Assembly (NCBI GenBank): GCA_950022295.1 | Contig: OX465598.1 | Coordinates: forward strand, 2,976,001-3,040,000 | From: Bromus sterilis | Taxonomy: Eukaryota > Streptophyta > Magnoliopsida > Poales > Poaceae | Reading direction: 5' to 3' | DNA: 64,000 nt | Shown: one piece after another, positions 12,131-24,400 of the stretch | Layout: each line of letters opens with the position of its first letter | Numbering within the stretch: position 1 is the first letter of the stretch | Position numbers and translations under genes: made by a program | Notes under the pieces: model-generated | What the model was told of the DNA's origin: nothing | The model's database searches: none | The model's input: only the letters and a program-made list of their open reading frames with translations

Positions 12131-13304
12131 CCGAGCCGCCGCCGCCGATCTCCCTCTCCCCTCCTCCCCTTCCTCCCGGGTTGCTCTCCGCCCGAGCGAC
12201 TCCGGAGGCAACCCTCCTCCCCGCCGTCGGTCCTCCCTCTCCCAAGATCCTTGGCCGCGCCGTCGCCCACGCCGGCGGCGGTAGAGGTCCCCCTCTCGCG
12301 GACTGAGGGGAGGTGAGGGTCTCATCGCAGCGGCTCCATGGGAGGTGGTGGGGTGGCGGCGGCGGTTCAAGATGGCGCGGCCCCGAGGGTCGGGGCTTGA
12401 TGCCGGGGTGGGGAGTTGGCGGCGGCCGGCGCGAGGGATCCTCCGGCGGCACGACGGCGACAATGGATCTAGACCAGAGTGTCTGATCTGTGCTGTCCTC
12501 CTCCCATAACTGCATTTCATGGCGGCTACCTCCTCCTTTGCTGCTCCATTCAGCGGCGTGGAGGCCGCCGCCGCCTCGAATGAGCTTCACGCCACTCCTT
12601 GCGTTGCGACCGAATCCCACCCGATTCAGGCTGGAGTGTTGAGTTCCGGAAGGCTCCGCCAGCGAATTCCCAAGGTTGTATGCCTGGAGTTTGCTTAATC
12701 GGTGGGATTCGGTCGCAACGCAAGGAGTGGTGTGAAGCTATGCTACTGTTGCCATCATGGGAAAATCCATGATGAAGTGAGAGGTGGAGAATGTCACGAA
12801 GGCTGAGATTGAAGGACTAGTAATGGGTATTGGAGCCTTTGCGTCAATGAGAAACTGGCTTGGAGTTTCAGGAATTTTGGTAGTGGTATGTAAGCGGGGG
12901 CGACAACACAGGTGAGGTTCAAAACCTTGTCTCTCAGGGTGAAAATCCAAGGTCTGGCCTTAATTGGTTGTGTCTAGCAATGACCTTGTTGAAGGCATTG
13001 TTTTGAGAGCGGGGACTATCTTCAGGGTGAAAACCCAAGGTCTGGCCTTAATTGGTTGTGCCTGGCATTATTTCCTCCTTGAAGGCGTTACTTTTGAAGA
13101 ATTGGACATCAAGTGTTGATTTGGTGGTGGTTGTGCTGCTGTTGCAAGGATTGAAACTCTGTAGCGGGACTTCTCTTTTTACTTCTCTTTTTTTTGGTTG
13201 ATTGAGTGCATCCGTACTGCCTTTTAGGCATTGCGTATTTGCAGAGGCCGGGTGTAATTGGTATATTTTCGATATTAACATATTCGCCTTTTCCAAAAAA
13301 AAAA
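12131..13304 (+). mobile_element. LINE-like non-coding retroelement inserted in the LINE
   Basis: Separates two neighbouring blocks of the host LINE. It starts GC-rich (GCCGCCGCCG), has no long conserved frame and ends in an A-run at 13295-13304. Its 3' half (12620-13290) aligns with 43110-43735: shared GTTCCGGAAGGCTCCGC, GGGATTCGG, CCATCATGGG and the duplicated AAGGTCTGGCCTTAATTGG tract. Dependence on LINE machinery is inferred from the A-tail. No clean target duplication was seen. Confidence 0.6.
12583..12739. repeat. Inverted repeat (about 43-bp arms)
   Basis: 12583-12626 (starting AGCTTCACGCCACTCC) is nearly the exact reverse complement of 12697-12739 (ending GGAGTGGTGTGAAGCT), with a 70-bp loop. 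The related element at 42691-43750 has only the right arm, so the left arm looks like a local inverted duplication. Confidence 0.85.
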
Positions 13305-13761
13305 CTAACTGTCAAAGAGATTCAAGAAGCTATCTTCACAATTCAGGGGGAGAAGGCACCCGAACCAGATGATTTTATTGGCATCTTTTATAAACCTTCC
13401 TGGCCTATGATTAAACATGATGTTATTAGGGCATTGAATCAATTCTTATCTTTGCGATCGAGATGCTCTAAACAACTAAACTTGGCTCATATTGTGCTAA
13501 TTCTCGAAAAGGAGGGGCCCTCTTGGCTATCACCCTATCAACATCATGCATAGATTTTTTGAAAATTCTCTGCAAGATCCTCGTAAATAAACTGAGTCCT
13601 GAACTACAACACATTATTATTTCTTTCGATCAAAGCGCGTTCATCAAGTAGAGATGTATTAATGATAACATCGTCTTTGTTAGGAATGTTCTGAAAGAGG
13701 CCCATGGTAGGAAATCACCTTTTCTTTTCCTCAAGTTAGATATCATGAATGATTTTGATTT

Positions 13762-14214
13762 GCGGAAGGTGTGGCTACTCTCGGATGTGCACACTCACCT
13801 TATCCTCATCGTTTGCTTCGTAGAGATTGTGTAACATGCTGGCATGGTGCAGGTCATTTGCAGAGACACTACAGATTATCTCGGGCTATTAGAATAATCT
13901 ATGAGTTCATATCGTAGGTTTGCAGTGCTTGGTCGTAGCCCGATGGAAGGCGGTGTTGTCAGTCTGCAGACCGACCACTGCAGTATAGCTGACCCATCAC
14001 ATGCTTAGAGCATCTCCAACAGCTCGTGTATACCATCGTCTACAACTCATATACACAATGAAAGCCCGAAAACGGCCCCCCAACAGCTCGTGCACCACGT
14101 AGTCTATCCACTCACATCGTCTAAACTTGGCGCCAGCATGTTACACGAATCTGTAAGAAAAAAACGACGAGGATAAGGTGAGTGTGCACATCCGAGAGTA
14201 GCCACACCTTTCCG
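13762..14214. mobile_element. DNA transposon / MITE with about 75-bp TIRs, 453 bp
   Basis: The left end GCGGAAGGTGTGGCTACTC and following 55-60 bp are repeated inverted at 14129-14214. Flanks read TTTGATTT (13754-13761) and TTTGATTA (14215-14222), an imperfect 8-bp duplication, which leans to hAT. It splits the FD codon block of the host LINE. The interior includes GAGCATCTCCAACAGCTC, a common grass non-autonomous element motif, and no coding frame. Confidence 0.78.
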
Positions 14215-15302
14215 TTTGATTAGTGCGACGAGATTATCTCTTGGAAGTCCTTAGATGCTATGGTTTTGGACAGAAGTGGTGCGACCTCATCTCAGTGATG
14301 CTTGCCTCCTCCTCCTCCCTCAATATTCCATTGAATGGTGCTCTAGAGAAGACTTTTTGCCACAATTGAGGGCTACGGTAGGGGGGGGGGGGGGGCGTCC
14401 TTCACCGCCTCTGTACTTTATTCTAGCTCTCAATTCTTTGCAAGAAATATTGAGCAAAGCCACTGACCTGGGGATCTTATCACAGCGTGGGCCTCTCATA
14501 GCTAGGATCAGGATTAGTTTCTAATCTAACAACAATCTTCTGTTCGTCAACCCGATCCATGAAGAGATCAAAGCTATCCATATCATCCTGCAACATTTCG
14601 GGTCTATGTCCGTACTGAGAGCGAGTTTTCAGAAATGCACTGTGTATCCTATTTGCTGCAAGAATTTGGATCTTAATGACATTCTTGCTTCTTTTAGAGG
14701 AGGTGTGGGCACACTACCTTGCACCTACCATGGACTACCCTTAATCCTCCGAAAACCTATATAAGAGTGGAGATACAATCTCTAATTGACAAGATTGCTG
14801 GAAACTAACGCCATGGAGAGGCAAGCTCATGGAAAGACCAAGGAGACTCGCGCTGGTCAACTCAGTTTCAACTGCATGTGCCACTTATTTTCCTCACTAG
14901 TCTGTTTCTGAGTGCCAGGGCCATCAATAAGATTGATAAAATCTGGATAAACTTCCTTTGTACTGGCAAAGAAGAGGCCCATGGCGGCAAGTGTATAGTC
15001 AGTTGGAGCAAAGTTTGTTGGGCTTGGTGTCAAATACCTAAGATGTTTTGGTAGTGCACTAAGGCTATGATGTGCCTGGTTTGGATGGGACAATTCTGAG
15101 AGGCCATAGGAAGGGTTCCAGACTCTTAGGTGCCATGTGATTACACTGATCTACAACAGTCCAAAGCCTGCACCAAGATTACGGTAGAAGATGGATCAAA
15201 GGCTAAATTTTGGAGAGACTAGTGACTAGATGGGTAGGCGCCTACAGAGATTGCACCCTTAATTAATTGCATTTATTTGAGAAAAAGGTTGATGTATGTT
15301 CA

Positions 15303-15505
15303 TAGTTTTAAAATAGCCGGCTATAGCGCCCTATAGACTTGTTATAGCTTTTTGAGAAGGGTACCGTTAAATTGACCTCACCGCTATTCATGTACAATTC
15401 TTCAGAAATGTTCTGAAATAGCCGGCTATAGCCTTGCGATAGCCCCGTTATAAATGATTTGGAGGGCCGCCGCTATTTGGCATAGCCCGCTATTTAAAAC
15501 ACTAC
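15303..15505. mobile_element. hAT-type MITE, 203 bp
   Basis: Ends TAGTTTTAAAATAGCCGGC and the inverted GCCCGCTATTTAAAACACTA pair as TIRs. Flanking octamers TATGTTCA (15295-15302) and TATGTTAA (15506-15513) differ at one base. Internal repeats of the TAGCCGGCTATAG type occur near 15420. Inserted in the LINE. Confidence 0.75.
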
Positions 15506-16372
15506 TATGTTAAGGAAGGCCTGAGTAGCAATCTATATATGGATCACGGGGTTGCATCGATTTGTCTTGCTCTGGGATAAAATCCACCTTGTTGCATTCC
15601 CAAAACATTCATGATGAGATCCCTTCATCCCTTTCAGCAAATGGTTCATATTCAGCTAAAGCTCCTTATAATGCACAATTCCTTGGACACATCCCGCCCT
15701 TTGCCTCACATACACAAGATTTGAAATATCAAGACTGAGGGGAAGGTGCAATTCTTCGTTTGGTTGCTCCTATACGAAAGAATCTAGACAATAGAAATAT
15801 TTCTTAAAAGAGGTTCGTCACATAATCCAATTTGCTGCCTTTGTGACCAAGAGGCTGAAACCAGTGTACACCTTATCCTTACTTTCTCCTGTAATTAAAA
15901 GAAAGTTTGGAACCTTCTCGGCTCCCCCGTGAGATTTTGCGCCTCATAGGCACGACTGCTACTTCCATTGGTGGCTGGTGGAGAAATATCCATTCCATTT
16001 TGCCCAAATATGATCAAATAGACGGGATTGATGGCCTCCTACTTCGTTTTGAATATTTGGCTTGAGAGAAAACAGAGGACTTTCGAGGACAAGAAAAGAG
16101 ACTCGGCTGCAGCCTACTAGCTTTCTTGTGAATATTTTTGCCTCTACAGAGAGGCAATAATGAGTAATAGTTGTTAATTGCGAGAAACAGGCTTAAGGAG
16201 TTTTGTTTCATTAATATTTCCCTCCCGTTCTCTCATGTTTATGCTGGTTTCAATGACACTTTTTTCCTTTTCTATAAGCTCAGTTCCTCAGCCCAATGTA
16301 TATTTTTTTCCCTCTTCTTATCTGATAAGGCAGATCTCCTGCCAAGACAACCAAAAAATATAACAAAATAAA

Positions 16373-16853
16373 TAACTATACTACATAGTTGGTAGTAATT
16401 TTGCTAGAAATTTTGCATGCAAATTCAATTTTAGTCATTAATATTTTTCCTAGTATTATACATTTTAGGAGATTGAAAGATAAGATAATTGCATGTAACT
16501 ACAATAAAACAATATATGTTTTCTACTAAATTGGAGTACAACTTTCCATAACAATGATGTGCTACTAGTTCAAAAGTATATCTTTCTAGCAATACCTTCC
16601 ATTCTATAAAAACAAAATGAATAAAGTATGCATGTTATACGTGGAAGCCATTGCACAAATCTTCAGTATGTAGGAGCAAGATAAGTAAATACATTAAATG
16701 GACCTTTTGTATATTATATACAGTCTATTATACCTTGAATGGACAGATAAATCAACTAGTCCTCTTGTCTCTTAAGAGGTAAAACTAGGTTCCTTGAGGA
16801 TTTTGGTACATACTTAATTAAATGTATTGGTCCCTTGTATTGTATGTTTGTAG
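16373..16853. other. AT-rich end of NLR intron 1
   Basis: No element or gene seen. A TGTATGTTTGTAG acceptor is at 16841-16853. The intron spans 10189-16853. Confidence 0.6.
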
Positions 16854-17789
16854 GTACTCTCAAGTGAGATAGATGAAGACCACATCAATACAATAAGGGA
16901 CATTGGATTGAAAATTATACAAAAATGTGGTGGTTTACCACTTGCGGTCAAAGTAATGGGAGGACTCTTGCGTGAAAGAGGGGTGCTACGTAATGATTGG
17001 GAGCAGGTTTTGGATGATTCTAAGTGGTCAGTGGCTAAAATGCCCCAAGAGCTCAACCATGCAGTATACTTAAGCTATGAATATATGCCTTCTTACCTGA
17101 AGCAATGTTTTCTATACTACTCTCTTCTTCCTAAAAATAGATGGTTTACCATGGATCAAGTTGTTGCCATGTGGATCAGTGAAGGATTTATTCATGGAAC
17201 CTCTAGTGATTTAGAAGAACTGGGCACAAATTACTACAGTGAGTTGGTATCTAGGAACCTTATAGAGCCAGATAAATCATATATTGGTATATCTGTTTGC
17301 AAGATGCATAATGTTGTTCGCTCATTTGCTCATTATATGACTAAAGATGAAACACTCATGTATGAAGATGGAGACATTGATATTCTTAGTAAACTTAGTT
17401 CACAAAACTTTCTTCCGTTGTCCATGGAAACCAACAGATCAGAATCAGGTGAACTTGAGTGGAAATCTCTGGGGACACAACAATATGTGAGAACATTAAT
17501 CTCAACTATCCAGATCAAGATGAAGCCTGGTGATTCATTGGTTAATTTTTCTAGTTTGCGGACTCTATTTATAGAGTCTGCAGATGTGGTTGCATTGGTT
17601 GAATCATTGCATAAACTCAAGCACCTGAGGTATCTGGCACTGTTCAATAGAGATATATCTGTACTTCCAGGGAACATAGGCAAGATGAGACTATTGCGAT
17701 TCCTTGAGCTTTCTGGATGTAAAAAATTAGTGAATCTTCCTGATAGCATTGTGATGCTTGGAAAGCTGAGGTTACTTACTCTTCCCAGA
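16854..17789 (+). CDS. NLR exon 2, upstream part: NB-ARC C-terminal half and first LRRs
   Basis: The frame begins VLSSEIDEDH directly after the acceptor and continues the exon 1 frame. It carries the GLPLA motif (KCGGLPLAVK, about 16918), RNBS-D (LKQCFLYYSLLPK, about 17098) and a WISEGFI winged-helix stretch. In the MHD position it reads CKMHNVV, so MHN rather than MHD. LRR-type repeats (LRYLALFNRDISVLP, LRFLELSGCKKLVNLP) begin about 17620. The reading stops being host sequence at 17789, where the CACTA element begins after the AGA target. Confidence 0.9.
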
Positions 17790-18313
17790 CACTACGGGAC
17801 GGCGGGCATACGCCGACGGCCAGCAGCCGTCGGCGTAGGTCCATAAGCCGTCGGGCTAGGCCTACGCCGACGGCTGCCGTCGACGTATAGCCGTCGGGCC
17901 AGGTCTTCCTCGGGTTTGCCCTAGAAGCCGTCGGCGTAGCGGCAGCCGTCGGCGTAGAGGTCTAAGGCGACGGCTCGACGCGGACGTCGGCGTCCAGGCC
18001 GTCGGTGTACGCCATGTGGGCCCCACGCAGGGCCTAACGGCCGTTAGGGGTTGGTTGGACGCTACGCCGACGGCCTGGCCGTCGGCTTAGCTTGACGCCA
18101 GAAAGGACACGTGGTAGACCCACAACGCGTCTGGTAATGGGGCTACGCCGACGGCCAGGCCGTCGGCGTAGGCCCCCGTCCAGTGATGCCACGCGGCAGC
18201 ACCTAACCGTATCTGGGCGACGGGTCTACGCCGACGGCCCGACCGTCGGCGTAGGCTGTGCCATTTGGTATAGGGCAAGGCCTACGCCGACGGCCAGGCC
18301 GTCGGCGTAGGTA
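17790..18313. repeat. Left subterminal repeat region of the CACTA element
   Basis: More than ten copies of TACGCCGACGGC or its reverse complement GCCGTCGGCGTA, frequently as facing pairs, are packed into the terminal 520 bp. This is the usual binding-site architecture for the TNPA-type protein in CACTA elements. Confidence 0.9.
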
Positions 18314-18593
18314 CTGACATGTTTTTTCTTTTTTCATTTCTGGTTCATTTCCTGCATATTTAAAATTCTCATAAGCATATATGCATTATAGTATTCATAC
18401 CCAGATCAGAGCCAAGCATTATAGGAATTTATATTACACATGCACATCGACACAAGCATTTATACATCGTATCCATACATAGCATAAGAAGAAGAAACAT
18501 CGTGTCCATACATAACATCCAAAGAGAACAAACATCGTATCGGTACATCAGCTCATCCAAACAGACCTCTACACGTCTATGGTAGCATCATCA
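18314..18593. other. CACTA interior, 3' flank of the TNPA-like gene
   Basis: AT-rich, with repeated CATCGTATCCATACAT-like words (about 18465-18550). No coding frame. Confidence 0.5.
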
Positions 18594-21132
18594 TCAACTC
18601 ATCGCGTCCGGAGAGGGAGTTGAGCCGGAGAAGCCGAGGTCTCCGCGCGTGAAGATAGGCGACTGACGGTGCGGAGGCGCCGTCGAACCAGCACCGGAAG
18701 CAGGTGATCCCGCGCCACCATGAACCGGTGTGCTCTCGCGCGAGGCACCACTACCACTGGGGCCAGGGTGCACCGGTGTGACCGCGCGGGACGCCGACGG
18801 CGAGGCAGCAGCACGACCAAAGGGTCCAGTCCCGGAGGCTCCCGTTCCCTACACGTTTGAGCAATAGTTAGCAACCGCCAAGGCACATGAAAGTGGTAGC
18901 AACTGATTGGGCAAGTAAATTACCGAGGTTAAGCCGGTGTAGTAGTAGTTCTGGGCGAACTCTTCCTTCAATACAAACTCCGGCTTAAGCCCGGCTCGAG
19001 GAGGTCGTGGCGGTATATCGACGAGCACTCCCGTAAGCCGAGCACTCTCTAGAGCCTGCAAGATAGTTAACATGTCAGTCATTGCACAAAAGTATGAAAA
19101 TTGAGACTTGTCATCTTTTGAAAAAAAGAAAGGTTGAAACTTACAACTTCTTTTGCCTCTTTCCACTCCTCGTGTATTTGTGCTCTCTGTCTCCACTGCG
19201 CAAGGTTCACCAAATAGGCGTCGTTGTGGGCCTTGTAGGCCGCCTCGAAAGCAGCCTACAATTACAAAAATTGAACCATCTCATCAACTAAGCCACTGAG
19301 GAAGTAGTATTGTCACAGAAATGATGGAAATGAGAGAAACTTACATCGTAGCCAGTTTGGGAAGGCCGTCATCGAGGAGGCGGTGCGGGGTCGTCGGGAC
19401 CGAGGGTAGCCTTGATCCGCGTGAGGCTCAAATTGGGACTGCGCGGGGTCATCTTATCCATGACCTTTAGACGGCCGTGCTGAAAGCCTCCCCCAGACAC
19501 GACCAACGCTCTGGGGTCGGATTCCGCACTTCTAGGGTCATCCAACTCCGGATTAAAAGCGATCATCGCCTCGAGGTAGTTAGCACCGTCCTCCTGGGCA
19601 GTGCCGAAGTACTTGGGAAGCTGAGGCTGAGGCTGGGAGAGATCGGGCGCCATCATCCTCATCGAGTCCCATGACTCATATGAGGTTACAGGCCTCCCTA
19701 GTTTATCCTCCTGCATCGCCAAAGAGATTTTATGAGTACCAAGTAGGAACATGCATGAGGGGAAATAAAAGCAGGTTGTTCCATGTATGTGTATACCAGC
19801 TTGGCCTTGTAGCGCTCACTGCCTAGGTTTCCAGCCCGATGTGTCCCCCCGCTGCCGCGGTTCGCCTTGTTCCGCTCGCTCAAGGCGTTCCACTCCTCGT
19901 CTTCCCCGCGCCACCTCGCAGTCAACGCCCTCCATGCCTCCTCCTTGCCATAGGCCCAATCGGGCCTAACCTGAAAAATCAATACGCATGTGAAGAACAG
20001 ATGATGCAATTGCAACTTAGCATTAACATATAATCTCATCGACAATTTACTTACCTCGTCGTACTGTTCTGCGCTCATCGTCGAGCGTGACTTGACATTC
20101 TCGCGCTTCGGCAACGGCTTGCCTGATTTCGCCATGTTGTATTGACTCCTGGCGGTATGACCCTGGTTATAGAACTGCTGATTAGTCAACCTCTTACAAT
20201 GAGCCTGCAGTGTCTTGTTCGCCGTCTCCTGGTGCTCCGGAGCCACCCTATAGAATCTCTGAAATCATGCATCAAAAAAGTGTGGGATTCATGAGTTAGC
20301 ATGGCGGGGTCATCAACTATGAACAAAAAAGTGTGAAGAGTCATGATTTTGCCTTACCCAAAACTTATTGATCACGGCGTCAGAAGCTTTCCCGTAGGGG
20401 GGACAATCTGCGAGCTCGTAGTGTCTCCAAGTCGTGGCTAGCTTCCTCTCGCCTTTGTCTGTGGTGTAGAAGCCCGGCCAAAACTTCCTAATGATAGCTC
20501 CAAGCATGCAGCCAGGGACTCGGGTCCCCGCAGGATGAAGCCAATTGCTGCACAAGAATCAAACATTAGTACATGCCAAGTTGGTATCAACGAAATGAAA
20601 CTATAGCCACTTACTCAGTTCTAGTAGGTTCAATGAGGGTCCGAGCCTCCGGGGCAGGCTCCTCCTTAGGGACTTCTGTTTCCCCACGAACCTTTGCCTT
20701 CTTCGTCGACGCACTCGATAGCCCCGACGCAGTCACCATCTCCTCGTCTCGAGACTCCGCTTCCAAGTCTCGAGAGTCAATCTCCTCGTCTAGAGACTCC
20801 GAGAACGCGGTCTGTGAAGCCACGTCGCCGGAAGCGGAGGGTATGTCACTTAGAAGGAAGGTACCTCGCCCTCGTCCTCGACCTCGTCCTCGGCCTCCTG
20901 CAATCGGAAAAGATAAACAATTAAGAAGCATGTTGAAAAATAAATACCAAGCATAATGAAGATGCAATGTACCTCCTCGGTCTGACCTCGGGGGACGTCC
21001 CCCTCTTCCTCCTCCTCGTCCTGCATCCCCTCCTCCTACCTCCTCGGCGCCGTACCTTGAGGTGGTTGCTCTTCCACTCTTCGTCTTCTTTATCCCCTGA
21101 AGCAAGGACTGCGGTGATGCCTTGCCACTCAT
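18594..21132 (-). CDS. TNPA-like CACTA protein (plant transposase Ptta/En/Spm, Transposase_24 type), 9 exons
   Basis: Exons read by GT/AG consensus on the minus strand: 21132-20973, 20897-20615, 20547-20358, 20258-20055, 19970-19797, 19710-19345, 19255-19145, 19055-18924 and 18848-18594. They total 1,875 nt, an exact multiple of three, giving 624 residues with no internal stop. The N terminus (MSGKASPQ) is followed by Gly/Arg-rich and acidic Ser-rich tracts. The core has WRHYELADCPP and NKFWRFYRV, then NQQFYNQG and EEWKEAKEV, in the style of Transposase_24 proteins. The C terminus is Gly/Ser/Pro-rich. The family binds subterminal repeats to help excision and to counter silencing. Start chosen at 21132, the first Met after which the frame is compositionally consistent. 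Confidence 0.8.
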
Positions 21133-21437
21133 ATTGGCCAATCACCTGCATTGAGAAAAATAAAACAAGTAAGCATAAAGACGCAATGCAATTAAGAAGC
21201 ATAACGACGCAATGCAATTAAGATGAAAATAAATACTAATACTCGTCATCACTCTCAGCCTCGGGATCCTCGCACGGTGGAGACTCATCATTGTCATGGA
21301 ACATAGAGTATTTTAAATAGCACGTGCACATCGACAAGATACAAAATAACATCATCATCAATTCATCGTAGCACATCCGCACACAATCATCATCATCATC
21401 CAAAATAACATACATATAGTATCAAGATACATAAATA
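21133..21437. other. Spacer between the two CACTA genes
   Basis: Holds short CATCATCATC runs and a few repeated TCATCGTAGCACAT-like words. It contains the likely 3' flank of the transposase gene and the 5' flank of the TNPA-like gene. No separate gene seen. Confidence 0.5.
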
Positions 21438-24400
21438 CTAATAATCATCATCATCACTCTGAGGCTCATTCTCATCTCCATCATCACTATCACTATCACG
21501 TGCGTATAAAGCGTCGGGATCCTCGGACGGTGGAGGCTCATCATCATCATCACTCTGAGGCTCATCATTGGCATGTGCCTTGTTGAGCATCTCTATGTCA
21601 CTTATATCCGTGACTATCTCACCACGGATGTGTGCATCGTTCTCGAGGTCCTCAAGACCTTCTAAGCCAAAATCCCCAAAGTTCTCTTGCTCTTGATAGA
21701 AAATTCCCTCGTATGTTTGAGGGTTAATGTTGTTGTAATCGTCCTCGGAGGGCATGGGTAGTTTACCATGTGGCGATACCTGGTACACGACTTCCCAGCC
21801 CTGGAGGTATTCTTTCTGGCATGGGTAGGGCAAGTAATAAACTTGCTTCGCTTGGTGAGCCACAACAAAGACATCGGATCCGCTATAGGTGGTTGAAGGC
21901 CTAACTTCAACTAACCCAATGGAAGGGGTATTTTTGTGTCCATGGTGTGGATCGAACCAGTGGCATCTGAACACAACGAGATTGAGTTCTACGGGCCCAT
22001 TGTTGAACGTCAGCTCGTATACGTTCTGCAACCTTCCGTAGTAATCAAAGTCATCTTGTCCCTTGGTGAAGACCCCGGTATTTATAGTTTTTGCACCCGG
22101 GCGACTATTTTGGTGGCCCTCTGTATGAAAGCGATACCCATTCACATCATACTTCTCATACATGTTGACTTTACTGTTAAAACCCTGAGAGACACATCTC
22201 AACTCATCCGACATCATCACCGTGGGATCAGCTCCCTACAAGTTTAGTACGAATCGTGCATTAGTTACGTGTAATAAGAGGGCCAAGTTGTCAGGTAATT
22301 AAGAGGGATAGGTTACGGATTACCTTTTCCCTGAACCCTGACGTGAAACTTCTTCCCGGGGCACCCCCTTTCAGAAGAGCATCCAACTGCGCAGCATCGG
22401 GATCTGTTGGTCCCGGCCACACCTCATCCACAAATTGGCTAGAAGGAGAAAATACCTATTAGAACGAAACCGAGTTACCAGTTGCAAAGTAATTAAGTCG
22501 CCATTTTACCTAAGGAAACTGGGCACCTCCTCCTCCTCCTCCTCCTCCTCCCCGCTCTCTTTCTTCTGGTCCTCCACCACTTCCCCCATGTTCATAAGCA
22601 CATAGAGCATTATGCACTCCTTATCTTGGTTGGACATGGTATGAGGTTTTGCGCCACCGGCCTTGCCACCGGGAAACTTGAAGAGGAGGAGCTTGGGGTC
22701 ACGCTTGGGCTCGTCGACATTGTACCGAGGTACCTGGTTATGCATAGTGGGAACTTCATTCGCATAGTACGCTGTCGTGGCGTTTGCTATCTCCTGGAGG
22801 ATAGTTGCCTCAGCTATGCATGCTTCAATCTTATTTTTGTTTCCACATTTGAGCCGAATATACATGAACTCTCTCTCAATACAAAACTACCAACGAAACT
22901 GCACCGGTCCACCCAAGAGTGCCTCGTTCGCGAGATGCACAATGAGATGTAGCATTGGAGTAAAGAAGCCTGGCGGAAATATCTTCTCTAACTTGCATAG
23001 CAACTCCGGCACTAGATCATGCAGCTTCTCAATCATCACGGGACATATCTGCTTAGCACAGACCGTGCGGAAGAAATGGCTCAACTCCGCTAGCACTCGC
23101 CAGATACGCTCAGGGAGATAACCTCGAAGCATCACCGGCATCAATCGCTCAATCCATATATGATAGTCGTGACTCTTCATCCTAGTGACTTTTCCCTTCT
23201 CAATATTGACTCCCTTGCTTATATTCGAACAATAACCATCAGGAAACATCACGACGTATTTCAGCCACGTGAATGACTCCTTCTTTTGGTCCTTATCAAG
23301 CACAAACTGTGAATGCGGCTTCAACCACCCTTTTCGTTTGCCTTCAGGAGGCTGCATGTGTTGTCTCGGCCTATCACACAGCTCCTTAACATCGACTCTA
23401 GCCTTGACATTATCCTTTGTCTTCTCAGAAATGTTCAGGATTGTGTTAAAAAGGGACTCTGCGACATTCTTTTCGGTGTGCATCACATCGATGTTATGGG
23501 GAAGTGCTAATTCGTGATAATAGTCGAGCTTCGTTATGCCTGCCTCGTGAGTCCAGTTGTGCTCCTTACCATATCCGTCAAATACTGGGACACCGGATTC
23601 AGTACGCACGAGAGCGGCTAGCTCGGCCTTAACAGCTGCACCATTGAACGTTGGTATCTGTCTTTCTTCAAGCACAACTTTGCCCTTCTTGAAGTTCCTT
23701 CTGTCCCGTCTGAACGGATGATCTCTTTTGAGAGACGCCCGATGCGTGTCAAAGGCGGAATATTTTTTACTCGCTTTTAGCCAAAGGAACTCAAGTAGTT
23801 GCCTGCACACTGGGCATGGCCACTTACCAGCTGTACAGTGGCCGCAGAATAGGGCATACGCAGGCATGTCGTGCATGGAATATTGGTACCAAACTTTCAT
23901 GAAGAAGTTTGACTTCGATGCACGGTCGTATGTCAACGTTGGGTGGTGCCAAGAGTGGTTCAGATCATCCACAAGCGGTTGCATGTAGACACTCAAATTC
24001 TTCCCCGGGTAGTCAGGCCCTGGAATGATCAGCGTCAAGAATATGGTATTCCTTTGCATTAGGGCTGGGGGAGGGAGATTGAGCGGAATAACAAACACCG
24101 GCCAACAGCTGTACGAGGAACTCGACATGCCATATGGATTGAATCCATCCATAGATATGGCAATTCTGCAGTGTCGGGCCTCTGCCGCCAGATCGGGGTG
24201 GTCTTCATCGAACTTCTTCCATGCCCTGCCATCAGATGGATGTCCCATTGTTTCCCGTCCGTGCTCGTCAGGGTATCTCTTCCCGTCCTTATGCCACGTC
24301 ATCTGTTTGGCAGACTCCAAGGTCATGTAAAGTCGCTGGATTCTTTTTATGAATGGGAGATAACGAAGAATCGAAGCGGGGACCTTTGTCTGCACCTTGG

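Larger units (their letters stand above)
11985..16372 (+). mobile_element. Degenerate LINE inside NLR intron 1, carrying three insertions
   Basis: Fragments of one LINE reverse transcriptase read in order on the plus strand. 12005-12130 matches the segment before the RT domain (ITDHEAKERIIF-like). 13305-13500 has LTVKEIQEAIF then GEKAPEPDDF, the plant LINE KAPGPDGF block. 13730-13760 and 14215 onward hold the split LDI..FD block. 14540-14760 and 14900-15200 continue into the zf-RVT region. 15520-16372 is the tail and A-rich end. Stops and frameshifts are frequent. Insertions lie at 12131-13304, 13762-14214 and 15303-15505. It is 5' truncated near 11985. Confidence 0.75.

Noticed and set aside
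22506..22865. Separate small gene with an acidic C terminus on the minus strand
   Set aside because: It is the continuation of the transposase (DUF4218 part) after the in-frame TAG at 22887-22889 and ends at a proper splice donor.
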